Positions 36,561 to 48,679 of a stretch of DNA of 64,000 nt are shown one piece after another; position 1 is the stretch's first letter, and each line of letters begins with the position of its first letter. The stretch comes from Azolla pinnata. Its lineage: Eukaryota > Streptophyta > Polypodiopsida > Salviniales > Salviniaceae. The position numbers and the translations under genes are program-made. Location of the stretch: NCBI GenBank assembly GCA_037176905.1, contig JBBBWG010031419.1:17107-81106 (forward strand). The letters are read 5' to 3'. The notes beneath the pieces are model-generated. The model saw nothing but the letters and a program-made list of their open reading frames with translations. It was not told the origin of the DNA and searched no databases.

Positions 36561-38260
36561 CCCGTACGTCATGGATGGCGTTCCTCTTTCCCCCTCTTCC
36601 TCCCCATCACATACCACGAGAATCATAGACAGATTGGCAGTTTCACTACTTGCGGCGAGAGCTTGGGCCCGATGTTTTCCTTGTATTCTATTGCTTGGTT
36701 CATCGAAATCTGGCCTCTCGATGCTGTCTGCATGCCAACTCATGCATCCTCCAAGCCCAAGGAGGACTGTTTGGGAACACACTCATCGATGTTCCCATTT
36801 CAACGTCGGATGGAATGTCTGTTCTGATTCTCGTTCGAGTTTCTTCACAAGCAAGGGTTTCGTGCGACTGTTCACTTTTGTTTTCGTTCCGGTTCCACAG
36901 TTAGGACTACACATAGCTGCTCACTCCTATTATCGCTTGTTGTCGATGAAAATTGTGCATTGTTGACCACTTGTGTTTCCCTTTAGCTCTGGGCGAGGAT
37001 CGTACATGATTGCTAACCCTTGATCGATTGGAGATTGCTGTTAGCCATGCCTCTGAAAGGTGCTCTTGAATACAAGGACAATGTTACGATATTATCAGAC
37101 GGACATTTTTAAATGTGTGTACACGTACTATATTAAACGCAATACTAGAATATTCATAATCATCGGTGTGTGTGTATATATATAAATACTTGTAACTTCC
37201 TTGAGTTTTATCAATTAGAATCGATATCAAATCATTAATCTATCTATTCATTACTTTTGTTTCGTTCATTTCTTACTGAGCATTATTTTCATGGACACTC
37301 CAAGCTTCCCGTGTTTGTCCGTGCTTTGCTGCACATAGTCAGCCTAATACACTGTGTTTCGGAAACCAGCGTACCATGTCATCTGTGTCGTGTAGTTTGT
37401 AATCTCGTCGCTCGTAACTGTATCATGCACTTTTTTTTTTGACGCACTCTACGGTCGATCATTGCAGGAAGAACCCGGATCGCTCGAGACATTTTTAGGT
37501 TTGCTTTGCTGTGGTCCAAGGTTGCCTGCACTTAGTCGATTCTGACATAACAGTGGAGCATGGCATCGAGTTTCTCTCTCAGTTTGACATTGGTGCCCCG
37601 TGATAGCACACGACACGTTCCCCTCGACTCGAGAAAAAGAGGACGAATTCATTACCGAAGGTTGGGGTCCCACCGTTACAGACACACATAGATGCCATCG
37701 GAATTGGCCGATTGATCCTCTGCCGTTCGATACGAAAGTCCCGACTTACTTGCTCATGGCTTCGAGCACAGACTCGGGCACGAGGAGCAACGCCTCTCAA
37801 AAGACCGATCGAGAGAAGATTAAGTTCATATATACATGAACAGTCCCCGGCCCCGCGCCGATTCAGACTGGCCCATGAAATATGCCGAACTGCTCGGAGG
37901 AGCTGCATGCACGTCGCCGGCGAAGGATCGAGAACTGCCGACACACGTGGTCCATTCTCGGAAGAGCCGAAAGATTACGAACGAGATCGATCGAGGAAGC
38001 ACAACGGGACAAGTACTCGCAGGCTTGCTTGATGATTATCGGAAAAATCCGCGAGCAGTTCAGGATTGCGGGGAACCGAGCGATCCGATCGACAGACAGT
38101 TTCGGGGCAATTGCCACACCAAAATAACACATGATTTTCATCACCAGGATCATGTATCTAGCCATTGGATCCAAGATTTCTGGACACAAGGCCAGAAAAA
38201 AAATCCCGGCTTTGCTTTTCATGTACATAATTCAAATTTATGTATTATGTATTTATATAA
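36561..38260. other. Intergenic region, no gene recognised
   Basis: Several frames of 100-166 codons occur on both strands, but they overlap one another, carry no known domain, and one runs into a (TTC)n tract. I see no supported gene here. Confidence 0.5.
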
Positions 38261-38465
38261 AATGCCCTCCCTTCTCTTCTTCTTCTTCTTCTTCTTCTTC
38301 TTCTTCTTCATTTTTATGTATTATGTATTTACATAAATGCCCTCCCTTCTTCTTCTTCTTCTTCTTCATTTTTATGTATTATGTATTTACATAAATGCCC
38401 TCCCTTCTCTTCTTCTTCTTCTTTTCTTCTTCTTCTTCTTCTTCTTCTTCTTCATTTCTTCTTCT
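38240..38465. repeat. (TTC)n tracts joined by a repeated 40-bp segment
   Basis: Three (TTC)n runs alternate with near-identical spacers of the form TTTTTATGTATTATGTATTT then ACATAAATGCCCTCCC. The compound microsatellite appears to have been duplicated as a unit. Confidence 0.9.
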
Positions 38466-38585
38466 GCATGCTGCTGCTGCCATCGCTCGCCATTTCTCTC
38501 CTGCTGCATAAAAGACCAGCTTCCGGACCCCCGCACGCCCGCGCGCGCAATTGAAGAGCTCGTTGCCTTCGGGTTCTGATTTCCC

Positions 38586-38912
38586 AGGTTCGTTTCTCAT
38601 CCTCTTCGCGTGACTCGCGAGTTGATCACTCATCCAGAAATTTAGTTTCCTGTTTCGTTTCCATCCTTGATACTCAGTAGGTGGATATGGACGGGGAAAT
38701 TCTCATCGTCTTCGCGTGACTTGCGAGTTGATTTCTCACCAGGAAAGTAGTTTCAGGGTTCGTCTCCATCCCTGATACTCATTAGACGTGTATGGTTGGG
38801 GAATTTCTCGCCGTCTTCGTGTGACTTGCAAGTTGATTTCTCATCAGAACGTAGTTTCAGGGTTCTTCTCCATTCCTGATGCTCATCAGACGGATATGGA
38901 TGGGGAATTTCG
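38586..38912. repeat. Three tandem copies of a ~105-bp unit upstream of transaldolase
   Basis: Anchor words GACTCGCGAGTTGAT, GACTTGCGAGTTGAT and GACTTGCAAGTTGAT lie at 38612, 38718 and 38823. Each is followed by TAGTTTC, then TCTCCATCC, TGATACTCA and GATATGGA words. The array lies about 0.75 kb upstream of the transaldolase ATG, where it may be part of the leader or first intron. Confidence 0.9.
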
Positions 38913-39655
38913 GGTCTTCTCTTGTGTTCTCTCCGATGCATGGAAAAGCTTTATCTTTCCGCTCACATATATGTGCATGGAAATTATGCGAGTCATACAT
39001 GTGCGCTACCTTTCCTAGTCGTATACTACGACTGTTGAAAATAGTTCCTTTTTTCTTTTGTCATTCTAACAAATATGATCCGATGCTATCACATGTTTAG
39101 TTTGAATCTTTACTGAGTACGCATATAAATGGCATAATAAATGATCAATTTCTAGCATGGCATGATGCAAGAAGCTTTCTGGAAACCGATCTTAGTGTTG
39201 ATTTCGTACTTTTAGATCCTTTTTAGATTTCTAGTATGTTCTGTCGGATGATTAGAAAATTGATTTCCTTCGTTTTTCAGCTTTTGGATTCTTTATGCAA
39301 CTTGTGAAGTTTGAAATCGGAGTTATTTTATATGTATAATATTTCTAGTCCAGAAAAATTTGGTTCACCTAATCGATGTTGTTTACACATCCTAGTGGAT
39401 TTTACCAGCCAAAATTCTGCCGGCTTCTAGCAACAACATTTGAAGTCATTTGTACACCACAGAGTTTCGGACAATTTCTCTATGATATCTGACTTTTACC
39501 ATTTATGAGTGGTCTTCATGCACTGAAGCATACCTTAGAGAGGAAATATATCAGAAACAACTAAAACGTGTTATCTTCATTTCAATTTCTAGGTGGGGAC
39601 TTAATTTGCTTGCCTCAAATTTCTTCGTTTCTCCTTACTTGCAGTTTGTTCTGCC

Positions 39656-42600
39656 ATGGCGTGCTTAAGAAGTAGTTCTTATACCACAGAGAGAATGGGT
39701 AGCCGTTCTGTCAGCATATCACTCCAATCAGCTTCTCGTTTAAAATGTGGATCTCTCGAGATTAAGGATCCAGCTTGCAGAATTTACTCTCAAGTCCGCA
39801 TCCAAACAACTGCTGCAGGTTCTAAAAATTTAAGGTTGTACACTTTCTGGAATTTTGATTGATAATTTTCCTATATAGCATTAGACTTCCATCATATCAT
39901 AGATAGGCACAATGGTGGTGTAATATTGATGTACATGTAGTTGATTGTATGGATAGATGCACGGGAAATCTTTTGCATAGTTTTTGTAGAGGTCATCAAT
40001 ATTTATCTCTATACCACCCATGTAAACCACATTTGCATATGATGATGTTTTTGTCACTCCCAGAAAATAAAATTTAAGATTATGCATTGATGTGTGCATC
40101 ATAGCATATTTACGTGCTTGAACGTGAACAATATTGTTTCTAATACGTATTAGGATCACCATTGTAATATTTCTTGCATTTTTTATACATGTTCCTCTCA
40201 TATGAACCCCGTAATATAATATATTTTTGGTTAGTTACTGTTTCTCTTAGATGAACCTAGTCAACTCGTTAATGGATGCTGCCTGAAGGTTATCATTAGT
40301 TTTGTGTATCATAAAAATGAATGTAGACAGTGGATAAACCAAACTCCATCGTACATATTGCAGAATACAGTCTGCAAGTCTCAGTGATGGAGGGGCTAGA
40401 ATTTCTAAGAAGACCCTGCTGCATGAATTGTACTATGGGCAGAAACAGAGTCCATGGTATGATAATCTTCGGAGACCTGTTACTGATCTGAAGCCTTTGA
40501 TTGAGAGTGGAGTCCGTGGTGTAACAAGCAACCCCACGGTATTAAATGTCCTCATTATTGCACCAGTTGGCTTTGCCCATCTCTTCTGCTATCTTTTGTA
40601 AACATGTTACCTGTTTATTCATGTTGCAGATTTTTCAAAAGGCCATTTCTTCTTCAAATGCATATGATGAGCAATTCAGGTAGGTTTCTGATATTGTTAT
40701 TTTATGTTCCTAAAGTAGATTGATGATACATGGTAATATGTTTGGATTTGGCTTTGTGGTATATACATTTTTTATAGCTGATATATGATCACTGAACATG
40801 CGTTAGATTCCTGGTTTCTGGTTTGAAATCCTCAACAAGATATAGTTGGCAATCTTTTGCATGTTAGCTTTTGATGTCATGTGTTTTGTGTTGTCACATA
40901 GGCAGCTTATTGAAGAAGGAAAAAGTGTGGAAGAAGCATATTGGGCCCTGGTTGTGAAGGATATACAAGATGCATGTGAACTTTTTTATGGCATCTACCA
41001 AGAGAGTGAGGGGGAAGATGGCTATGTCTCAGTAGAAGTTTCGCCTAAGCTTGCTCATGAAACAGAGGGCACTATTGAAGCGGCTAAATGGTTGCATAGA
41101 GTGGTCAACCGTCCAAATGCTCACATAAAAATACCTGCCACAGCAGAGTGTATCGATGCAATTAAGACAGTCATATCGTTGGGAATCAGTGTGAATGTCA
41201 CGGTAAGTTTTTCTTTAAATAATAGTCTATTATGGGAAAATGACTTTGTTTGAGAACAGCAGAAGAGTTTCTGCTGTTCTAGATTATTTCTGTATTAATT
41301 GGTTTAATCAATGATGTCCTCTCATCTGATAAAAAAATGATTGTGTAGCATTCAGATGCGTAATCTTTAACTTGGACAGAGGATCTAGTTGCTTTTAAAG
41401 CCGACTTTTTTGTCTCAAATTGGGATTGAAAAATCACTTTTTTGACCTTGGTCCTTCAATGCCATTTTCAGTGAGAGCTGATATTATTACGTGTTAATAT
41501 TAGACCAGTGTAACCTTACTGATTTTTCTTCTCTAGTTAATATTCTCTTTGCCGAGATATGAGGCTGTTATGGAAGCTTATTTGGAAGGATTGGAAGCTT
41601 CTGAGAGTTCAGATCTTTCCAAGATAGCTAGTGTAGCATCATTTTTTGTAAGCCGAGTTGATACTCTGATTGATAAAAGACTTGAAGAAATTGGAACTGA
41701 GGAAGCGTTGGCACTGCGAGGAAAGGTTTGTTCTTTCTTTATAGATCAAGGTGTTTCTATTTCTTGTCTAGTGAAAAGTCTTGTTCAACTTATATGGTGC
41801 TCTTTTCTGAACTAGGCTGCACTAGCACAAGCTGCTTTAGCATATAAGCTCTATGAAGAGAAGTTTTCCGGTCCGAGGTGGGAAGCCCTCAAAGCTCGTG
41901 GAGCCCAGAAACAACGGCTACTATGGGCATCTACTAGTGTGAAAAACCCAGCTTATCCTGACACACTCTATGTCTCCCCGCTCATCGGTCCAGATACAGT
42001 GAGTATTTCGACAAATTAATTTTTGTGCTTAACATACTTGACACCATCTTTTCATTATGAGATCTCGTGATGATTCGAAAAGTTAAGACTCATCTAGAAC
42101 TTCGTCTGAGGTTCTACTGAAAACATTTATGCCTTCTGGAATTGTGCTAGATTTCTGGCAATACATCTGTTCTAGAATTTTTTCAGAATGGAGAAATTAT
42201 GCCATTGCATCTTTGTTTTAGAGTGAAAGATCATACTGATGTTTATTATAGAGAATAGTAAGTGTCTTGGAAAGAGCCTCGGGATTCTCTTTGTCATGAT
42301 TAGGAAACACTCTCCTCGTCCATTTCCTGCGAAATTTAAGTCTTTTTACAAAGAGCCTTGATAATCTCCTTGTGGAGGTTAACAATAAGTAGGTGAATGC
42401 CCTCATTGCCCCTTTCCTTTGAGATGTTATGTTTCTTACTGTGTATGTGTACATTTTTCCAGGTTTCCACGATGCCAGATGCAGCCCTAGAGGCTTTCTT
42501 AGACCATGGGCAGGTTGCAAGAACTATAGATGTGAATTATGAGGCGGCTCAGAAAGTCTATGAAGCGATTGAGAAATTGGGTATACAATGGTCTGATGTT

Positions 42601-42708
42601 GGGTCTTTGTTGGAAATAGAAGGAGTGGAATCCTTTAGCAAGAGCTTCGATGATCTACTTCTAAGTTTAGGGAGGAAAGCTGCAGTGCTCTCTGGTAAAA
42701 CAATATGA
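39656..42708 (+). CDS. TAL: Transaldolase, probably plastid-targeted
   Basis: Pentose-phosphate pathway enzyme that moves a dihydroxyacetone unit between sedoheptulose-7-P and glyceraldehyde-3-P. Exons 39656-39834, 40364-40538, 40630-40679, 40902-41202, 41537-41725, 41816-41998, 42463-42708; all phases agree and give 440 residues, close to plant plastid transaldolases (about 438). The first ~60 residues are rich in Ser, Arg and Ala with few acids, as in a chloroplast transit peptide. The domain begins with [25 protein letters not shown] holds the substrate-binding Asn region, IKIPAT contains the Schiff-base Lys (about residue 211), and [15 protein letters not shown] is the following barrel strand. 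The C-terminal half has [15 protein letters not shown] and [14 protein letters not shown], typical of the plant/actinobacterial-type transaldolase. I see no defect. The gene is divergent from the ABCG gene and in tandem with DnaJ. Confidence 0.96.
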
Positions 42709-44338
42709 TAGATTGTGCATATATTAAAGATATATAACATTTACAAATATGAAAAGATGAAACTGTGGCAGACTTTTAACATAAGAAATGTGAGCAATAA
42801 CCCGTCAGGAGGTTGTGACTTGTTCAAATCCAATTATATTTCTAATGTTACATTTCAAAATGGATTAAAGTATAGCTAGTTGATTACAGTCGGGAAAAGA
42901 TTACAATCATGAGAACTTGTAGGTGGAAACCTTTCTTTGCTGGAGCTCATGCCTAATGCATTTAGACTTTTGCTTTATGACTCTTATTGCGTTTTGAACT
43001 TGACATCTTTCTGCCCAACTTATTTGCATGTGTAGATCTTTGGTCTTTGTACTGATCTATTGGAGGATAGATGGGGAGACAATGATGATTTGCTCACGAA
43101 ATGAAGTTCCCCCGATAGAGGGAATTTTAGGATTGATATTGTCCATTTAAAATGCGCTACTGTTGGAAAATTTTTCCTAGGCCATGGAAAGTTGCATCTA
43201 ACTCGTTTTGACGATGCTATATATCAAACGCATTGATACGTTGTGTCTCGTGATGCATTCTATGATTGTTGTAGGAATCACAAGGGATTGTGCATGGCCA
43301 GCTAGGATTTGCAATTAGATATTAGATTCCGATTTGTACAAGCAACACGACGATTAGAGCTTTGCATCCCATTGATTTCCCATGTGCATTATTGGCTTTC
43401 AAACAGATCGTTGCTAAACCCTTCCCTTGATTAAAACCTCTCATGTTCTCGTATCAGAGAATCGTGACAAAGCAGTCTACAGAGAAAAGCTTGGTACATT
43501 TCTTTGGTTTGAAACTAGCTTTTGATTAAACAGTCGGCCATCACATCAAAGTTGCAAAACACAAAATAGCGGGCATTCGATTATATGCAAAATACGACCA
43601 GCTCATCGATAAGGGCCGTGTTTGAAGTAAAGCTGAGCCCAAAACCAGCTTTCTGAGAGAATGGAAACAAATGAAATATGATGATAAAACTAAGTGAAGA
43701 CCCCAGAACCAGTTTCCGAGAGAACAAATATTGGGAAAATTAACAGATTTGCAATCAAATTTACTCAATTAACTGATTTGCAATAGAATTTACTTGAATA
43801 CTGGGAAAATTAACTGATTTGCAATCAAATTTTACTTGAATACTCGCAAAATTAACTGATTTGCAATCCAATCTACTTGAGTGTGGGTCCTGGGAAGGCT
43901 ATTTTTTGTAAATTCAAGAGTGAATCACAGAAGCATTACATATTATGTAACTAGATTTTGCACACACATAACTACCAACTACCTCCTGTCACACAGCGAG
44001 GAAAAAAACACAAGACACGCTCAGGAACACAGGTATGTCCCGCTCCGTTTCTTCTGTCTCTGTGTTTTCAGAAGAAAGAGCGACTTGATCTCTTTCCGCA
44101 TTTGAGCCCCATGATCATTTAGAGCATTTCCCTGCTTCAGTACATAAGAAACCATGATTACAGTATGTATATGTATATGTATATATGTCACTGATCTGGC
44201 TGAATGTAGGCTTGGGAACTCGAGAAATCTTTCTGCTTCCTTGAAAGCATTCGTAGATAAGAACTAATGTTTACAGGGTTCAGATGGAAGGATAGAGAAA
44301 AGGATCATCTATCTATTGTCTGACAGTCTGTCTGTCGA

Positions 44339-44340
<2 letters not shown>
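42709..44340. other. Spacer between transaldolase and DnaJ, with short repeats
   Basis: No gene recognised. About four copies of a ~33-bp unit with TTAACTGATTTGCAATC lie at 43737-43881. The first few hundred bases are probably transaldolase 3' UTR. Confidence 0.6.
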
Positions 44341-44389
<49 letters not shown>

Positions 44390-44392
44390 GTA
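44340..44392. repeat. (CT)n and (CTAT)n microsatellite
   Basis: A CT run followed by about ten CTAT units. A short TATA-like and TCTTT-rich stretch follows. Confidence 0.92.
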
Positions 44393-44432
44393 TATATTTC
44401 TTTTTTATCTTTATATCCACCTGTAGGTAATA

Positions 44433-44709
44433 GATAGATATCATTTTGATGAGTAGGGAGTCGCCCATTTTTGCTCAATTCATCAGAGATGATCAAGAGT
44501 TCAAATGATTTGACGACAGCCGATAGATATCATTTTGATGAGTAGAAAGTTGCCCATTTTTGCTCAAGTCGTTGGTTGATGATCAAGAGTTCAAATAATT
44601 TGACAACAGCCGATAGATATCACTAATTTGATGAGCAGGAAGTTGCCCATTTTTGCTCAAGTCATCAGTTGATTGATGATCAAGAGTTCAAATGATTTGA
44701 CAACAGCCG
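44433..44709. repeat. Three tandem copies of a ~90-bp unit
   Basis: Copies start with GATAGATATCA at 44433, 44522 and 44612. They share TTTGATGAG, GCCCATTTTTGCTCAA, GATGATCAAGAGTTCAAAT and TTTGACAACAGCC. The third copy has a few small insertions. It lies about 450 bp upstream of the DnaJ start. Confidence 0.93.
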
Positions 44710-45150
44710 ATGTAAAATTTTTGGCATGTAATTCGGCCTCAAATTTGGGTTCCAATTGGATCATGTCAAATAGTTTGAGGAGCATTTCGCTCTACCGTGA
44801 TCACATCGAATAGCGTGGTGATCAAGATTGATTAAGCGCCTCAAAGTCATCAAGAATTGAGAAGATATTATACTGCAATCAATCATCGAGCCTATCTAGT
44901 TTGACAACCACATCATGTATAATGGTTCTGTCTCTTAAGCTCACACATCCCCAAATAAGAGACAGCTCATGATCATTTGCTAAATGAGTTTGGCCGATTA
45001 ATTACGGTCGCAGATTATTGGCTCTGATCGATACATTATTGTTTTCCAGAGATGAATCAGTTTCACATCAGCCATAGCTGATTATGGTATGGTTGATAAT
45101 GATTGACATATAGAGGATATTGTGGGGAGCTCAATAATCCAGCAGGAAAT

Positions 45151-48100
45151 ATGAGCACAGGAATCGATTACTATGGAGTGCTGAAAGTACGCAAACCAGC
45201 ATCCGAAGATGAGGTGAAGAACGCCTATCGAAGACTGGCAATGAAATGGCATCCTGACACTCAATCTGCAGAAGACAAAGAGACTGTCATCGATCGTTTC
45301 AAGAACATCACGATCGCATATGAGGTAATATTTTGTAACCGCGAATTAGACTTGTGTAACTCTCATCATTGGGCAAACTTTACTGTAGATCCATGACTAG
45401 TAGTGCCAATTACTGGATCAATATGCGCAGTGTTTGCACTAGTTTGAGGAAAATTTGTAATAATCATATCATGCTCTGTTTGTAGCTGTTTTCTTTGTTT
45501 GACAGCTCAGAATTCTGGTCTATTCTGTTACAGAACTTGTAATACCCTACATTTTGAGTAGGAAGGCAGTGAATATATGTATTGGTTTGCCTGTATGAAA
45601 TTGTAAGCATGTACATATGCAAGTGTACCTAATTGTTTTACTGTTCAAAAGCTTCAAATTTCATTCAAACACCCCAAATGGCATGCAATTCATACAAAAG
45701 CAGCAGCCTGATCAATTAGAGGTGCAGCATTCATCTGCTGTACTGCACCAGGGCGATGATGATTTTGGAGCATGATGGGATTGACATGCTGAATATTTCA
45801 TGCTGTGGAGTAGGGGGAAATCGCTCAGTTTTACGTGTGTAGGTTCTGATCGATGCCGAGAAGAGGAGAGCATACGACGAGGGCCGGGAGCTCGAAGCCG
45901 CATTGGATTGTGGATCAGAAGGAGCGAGCATAGATCATGCAATGGAGGTGTTTGCGGGAGTATTCGGGTTTAGGAGCCCATTGGAGATCGATGCCGAGAA
46001 GCGAGCAGGATTCGAGGGAGCGTTGGAGAAGGTCTTCAGCTCAGCGCTGGAGTTGGGGTCTGCTCCCGAGGTCACCTCCAAGGCCCCTCCAATCGAACGT
46101 AAGCTCCTCTGCACGCTCGAGGAGCTCTACAATGGCTCCTCTCGCAAAGTCAAAATCACCAGAACCCATACTGATGCCCATGGGTAAGCTCTCCTCCTTC
46201 ACACCTTGCTCTCATGGTCGATGATCTCTTGTATGTTGTTCAGTTCTCAAAACTGCCTTTGGATGTGGTGCTGCAAGTTCATCATCTCTTTTTGCTTTGT
46301 TTTGTAAGCTCAAAAACCTGCACAGTGACGAGGATAGCTTCCATGGTTGATGATCTCTTCTTCGTTGTTTAGTTCAACGCTACATGAGACCTGGTGGCAT
46401 TCATGGTTGATTATCTCTTTTACATATACAGCTCCTTTTTGTGCGTCTGAAAAACTGTCATATACTGCAAATTTGACAATGGACCGATTTTATGATTAGA
46501 ATTCAAATGCAGACATCAAGAAAGAGTGCTTTGCTAGCTGTTCTGGTATAACTTGTGTTTTTNNNNNNNNNNNNNNNNNNNNNNNNNNNNNNNNNNNNNN
46601 NNNNNNNNNNNNNNNNNNNNNNNNNNNNNNNNNNNNNNNNNNNNNNNNNNNNNNNNNNNNNNGATTTTATGATTAGAATTCAAATGCAGACATCAAGAAA
46701 GAGTGCTTTGCTAGCTGTTCTGGTATAACTTGTGTTTTTCATATAGATATCAACATTTACCATACCCTTTTTCTCTGCACAAAAAAAAAACTGTCAATGC
46801 ACTGCAAATTTGACACTAGACTGTCCATTGTAATAAGAATCCAAATGGAAACATCAAGAAAAAGAGGGAGACCTTCTTTGCTATCTGTTCTGGTTTTCCT
46901 TGAATTTTTGTGTTCTAAACTAAACCTTCATATAGATCTCGACATTTAGCAGCTCCTTGTTTTGTGCATTAAAAGCTGTCATATATCCTGCATATTTGAC
47001 ACTAGACTGTTTATTATTGGAATCCAAATGGAAAAGATATCAATCAAGAGCTCTCTGCTAGCTGTTCTGGTTTCCTTTGCGTTCTTTGTATTGTAAATCC
47101 CTATACAGATTTCAACATTTGGCAACTCCTTTTTCTGTGCACAAAACTAACAGTCACACACTGCAGAATTTGACACTAGACTGGTAATTATTAGAATCCA
47201 AATGGAAAAGATATCAAGCAAGAGAGGAAAAGCTTCTCTGCTAGCTGTTCTGATTTTCCTTGTGTTTTTGTATTGAGTATATCCCTATACAGATTTCAAC
47301 ATTTAGCAGCTCTTTTTCCTATGCGCAAAACAAACTGTCACATACTCCAAATTTGACACTAGACTGGTTATTATTAGAATTCAAATGAAAACAGATATCA
47401 AGAGAGAGAGAGAGGAAAACCTTCTCTGCTAGTTCTTCTGATTTTCTCTGGTTTTTGTATGTTAAATCCCTATACAGATTTCAACATTTAGCAGCTCCTT
47501 TTTTCTGTGCACAAAACAAACTGTCATAAGACACTGCAACATTGACAGTAGAATCCAAATGGAGAAACATCGAGAAAGAGAGGGAGACCTTCCTTGCTAA
47601 CTGTGTTCTGTTATCCCTTGTGCTCTTGTGTTGTAAATCGCTAGGAGGGCAGCGCCGGTGGAAGAGACGTTGACAATAGAGGTGATGCCAGGATGGATGG
47701 CAGGCACAAGGGTGGTTTTCCCAGGCAAAGGCAACAGCAAAGCAGGGGTGCTCCCATCAGATGTGGTGCTGGTGATAGAGGAAAAGCCTCATGAGGTGCT
47801 GCGAAGAGAAGGCGATGACCTGATCATTGTGATGAAGGTGCCATTGGTGGATGCCTTGACGGGTTATACAGCTCCGGTCGAAACCCTAGATGGTCGGCTT
47901 CTCATGGTCCCTTGCGTCGATGTGCTCAAGCCGAGCTCAGAAGTGATTGTCAAGCATGAGGGCATGCCTATCTGCAGCAGTAGCTCAACCATCACATCTT
48001 CTTCTTCTTCTTCTGCCCACGATCTGCACCCCGATTCCCCAACCGCCATAGCCACCATTGCTGCTTCGGATCGTCGCGATAGGAGCGGGAAGCACCAGCA

Positions 48101-48215
48101 TGGCATCAAACCTCTACGAGGAGACCTTCGCCTGCATTTCCATATCGTGTTCCCAGATCAGCTCTCGGCAGCGCAGAAGGCTGCAGTCCGCCATGCTCTC
48201 GTCGACCTCAAATGA
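45151..48215 (+). CDS. Type II (DNAJB-like) DnaJ/Hsp40 co-chaperone
   Basis: J-domain co-chaperone that stimulates Hsp70 ATPase and passes clients to it. Exons 45151-45324, 45843-46183, 47645-48215; phases agree and give 361 residues. The J domain starts at DYYGVLKV, with the catalytic HPD at residues 34-36 (MKWHPDTQ). The C-terminal client-binding domains are clear: PPIERKLLCTLEELYNGS, then IEVMPGWMAGTRVVFPGKGN, VLVIEEKPHEVLRREGDDL, PLVDALTGYT and a final LHFHIVFPDQLS. There are no CxxCxGxG zinc repeats, so it is type II. The usual Gly/Phe-rich linker is missing; a short acidic/Ala-rich linker replaces it. A Ser-rich insert of about 50 residues splits CTD II before the last strand. An alternative start at 45103 adds 16 residues without homology. 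Intron 2 contains a tandem array and an assembly gap. The animal DNAJB13 (radial spoke) is a possible relative, but I cannot assign it. Confidence 0.92.
46430..47640. repeat. Degenerate ~180-bp tandem array filling DnaJ intron 2
   Basis: The anchor GCTAGCTGTTCTG and variants recur at about 46707, 46876, 47056, 47238, 47426 and 47598, so the period is 170-190 bp. Each unit carries, in order, TTTCAACATTTAGCAGCTCC, TGTGCACAAAACAAACTGTC, TTTGACACTAGACTG, AGAATCCAAATGGAAA, GAGAGG/AAAACCTTC and CTTGTGTTTTTGTATTG words. Copies are diverged by substitutions and small indels. The array occupies most of the intron and ends a few bases before the acceptor at 47644. Confidence 0.92.
46486..46739. other. 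Assembly gap of 100 N flanked by the same 77 bp
   Basis: N run 46563-46662. The 77 bases before it (46486-46562) are identical to those after it (46663-46739). Within a tandem array this could be a real second copy, but other units differ from one another by many bases while these two are identical, so an unmerged contig overlap is more likely. Confidence 0.85.
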
Positions 48216-48679
48216 TAAGAGATTCAAACTGCATTTAACGGAATTGTTTACAAGAGGAGCTCTTTTCCTTCCCTTCAATCTTCGGAATCTTCTTCCATAA
48301 ACCCTCTGCTCCTGCTTCTCATTCTCCTCCTTTTTTCTCTGCAAGTGGGCAATTTGCTAAAGGAACATATGCATGCAGCCAGAGACCTGAAGTGAAGAAG
48401 GTGTACAGATCTCCATCCATGTAATTGCATTGGACCTCAGTATCATAGATCCTCTTGCAGGGATGGAACACTTTCATGTGCTCCTTTGTTTTCTTGAAGC
48501 TCCCATCTGTAGTGGCACCTGTTCATGCCTTGCGGTTGTGATCGAGCCACCCTCCAACATGAATAGCTGCAGATTGATCTCACAAGAATGAGTTTGGAAT
48601 CTCCATAATCAGCTCATCGAGGACTTTGTCACAATCCCCCTCCCGATATGCATCTACATACATTCTTACATTGCTTTTT
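48216..48679. other. Short space between convergent DnaJ and PPR genes
   Basis: The 464 bp between the two stop codons must hold both 3' UTRs. No gene or terminator motif is obvious. Confidence 0.6.

Noticed and set aside
36571-38336. Several frames of 100-166 codons
   Set aside because: They overlap on both strands, have no domain, and one runs into a (TTC)n tract.
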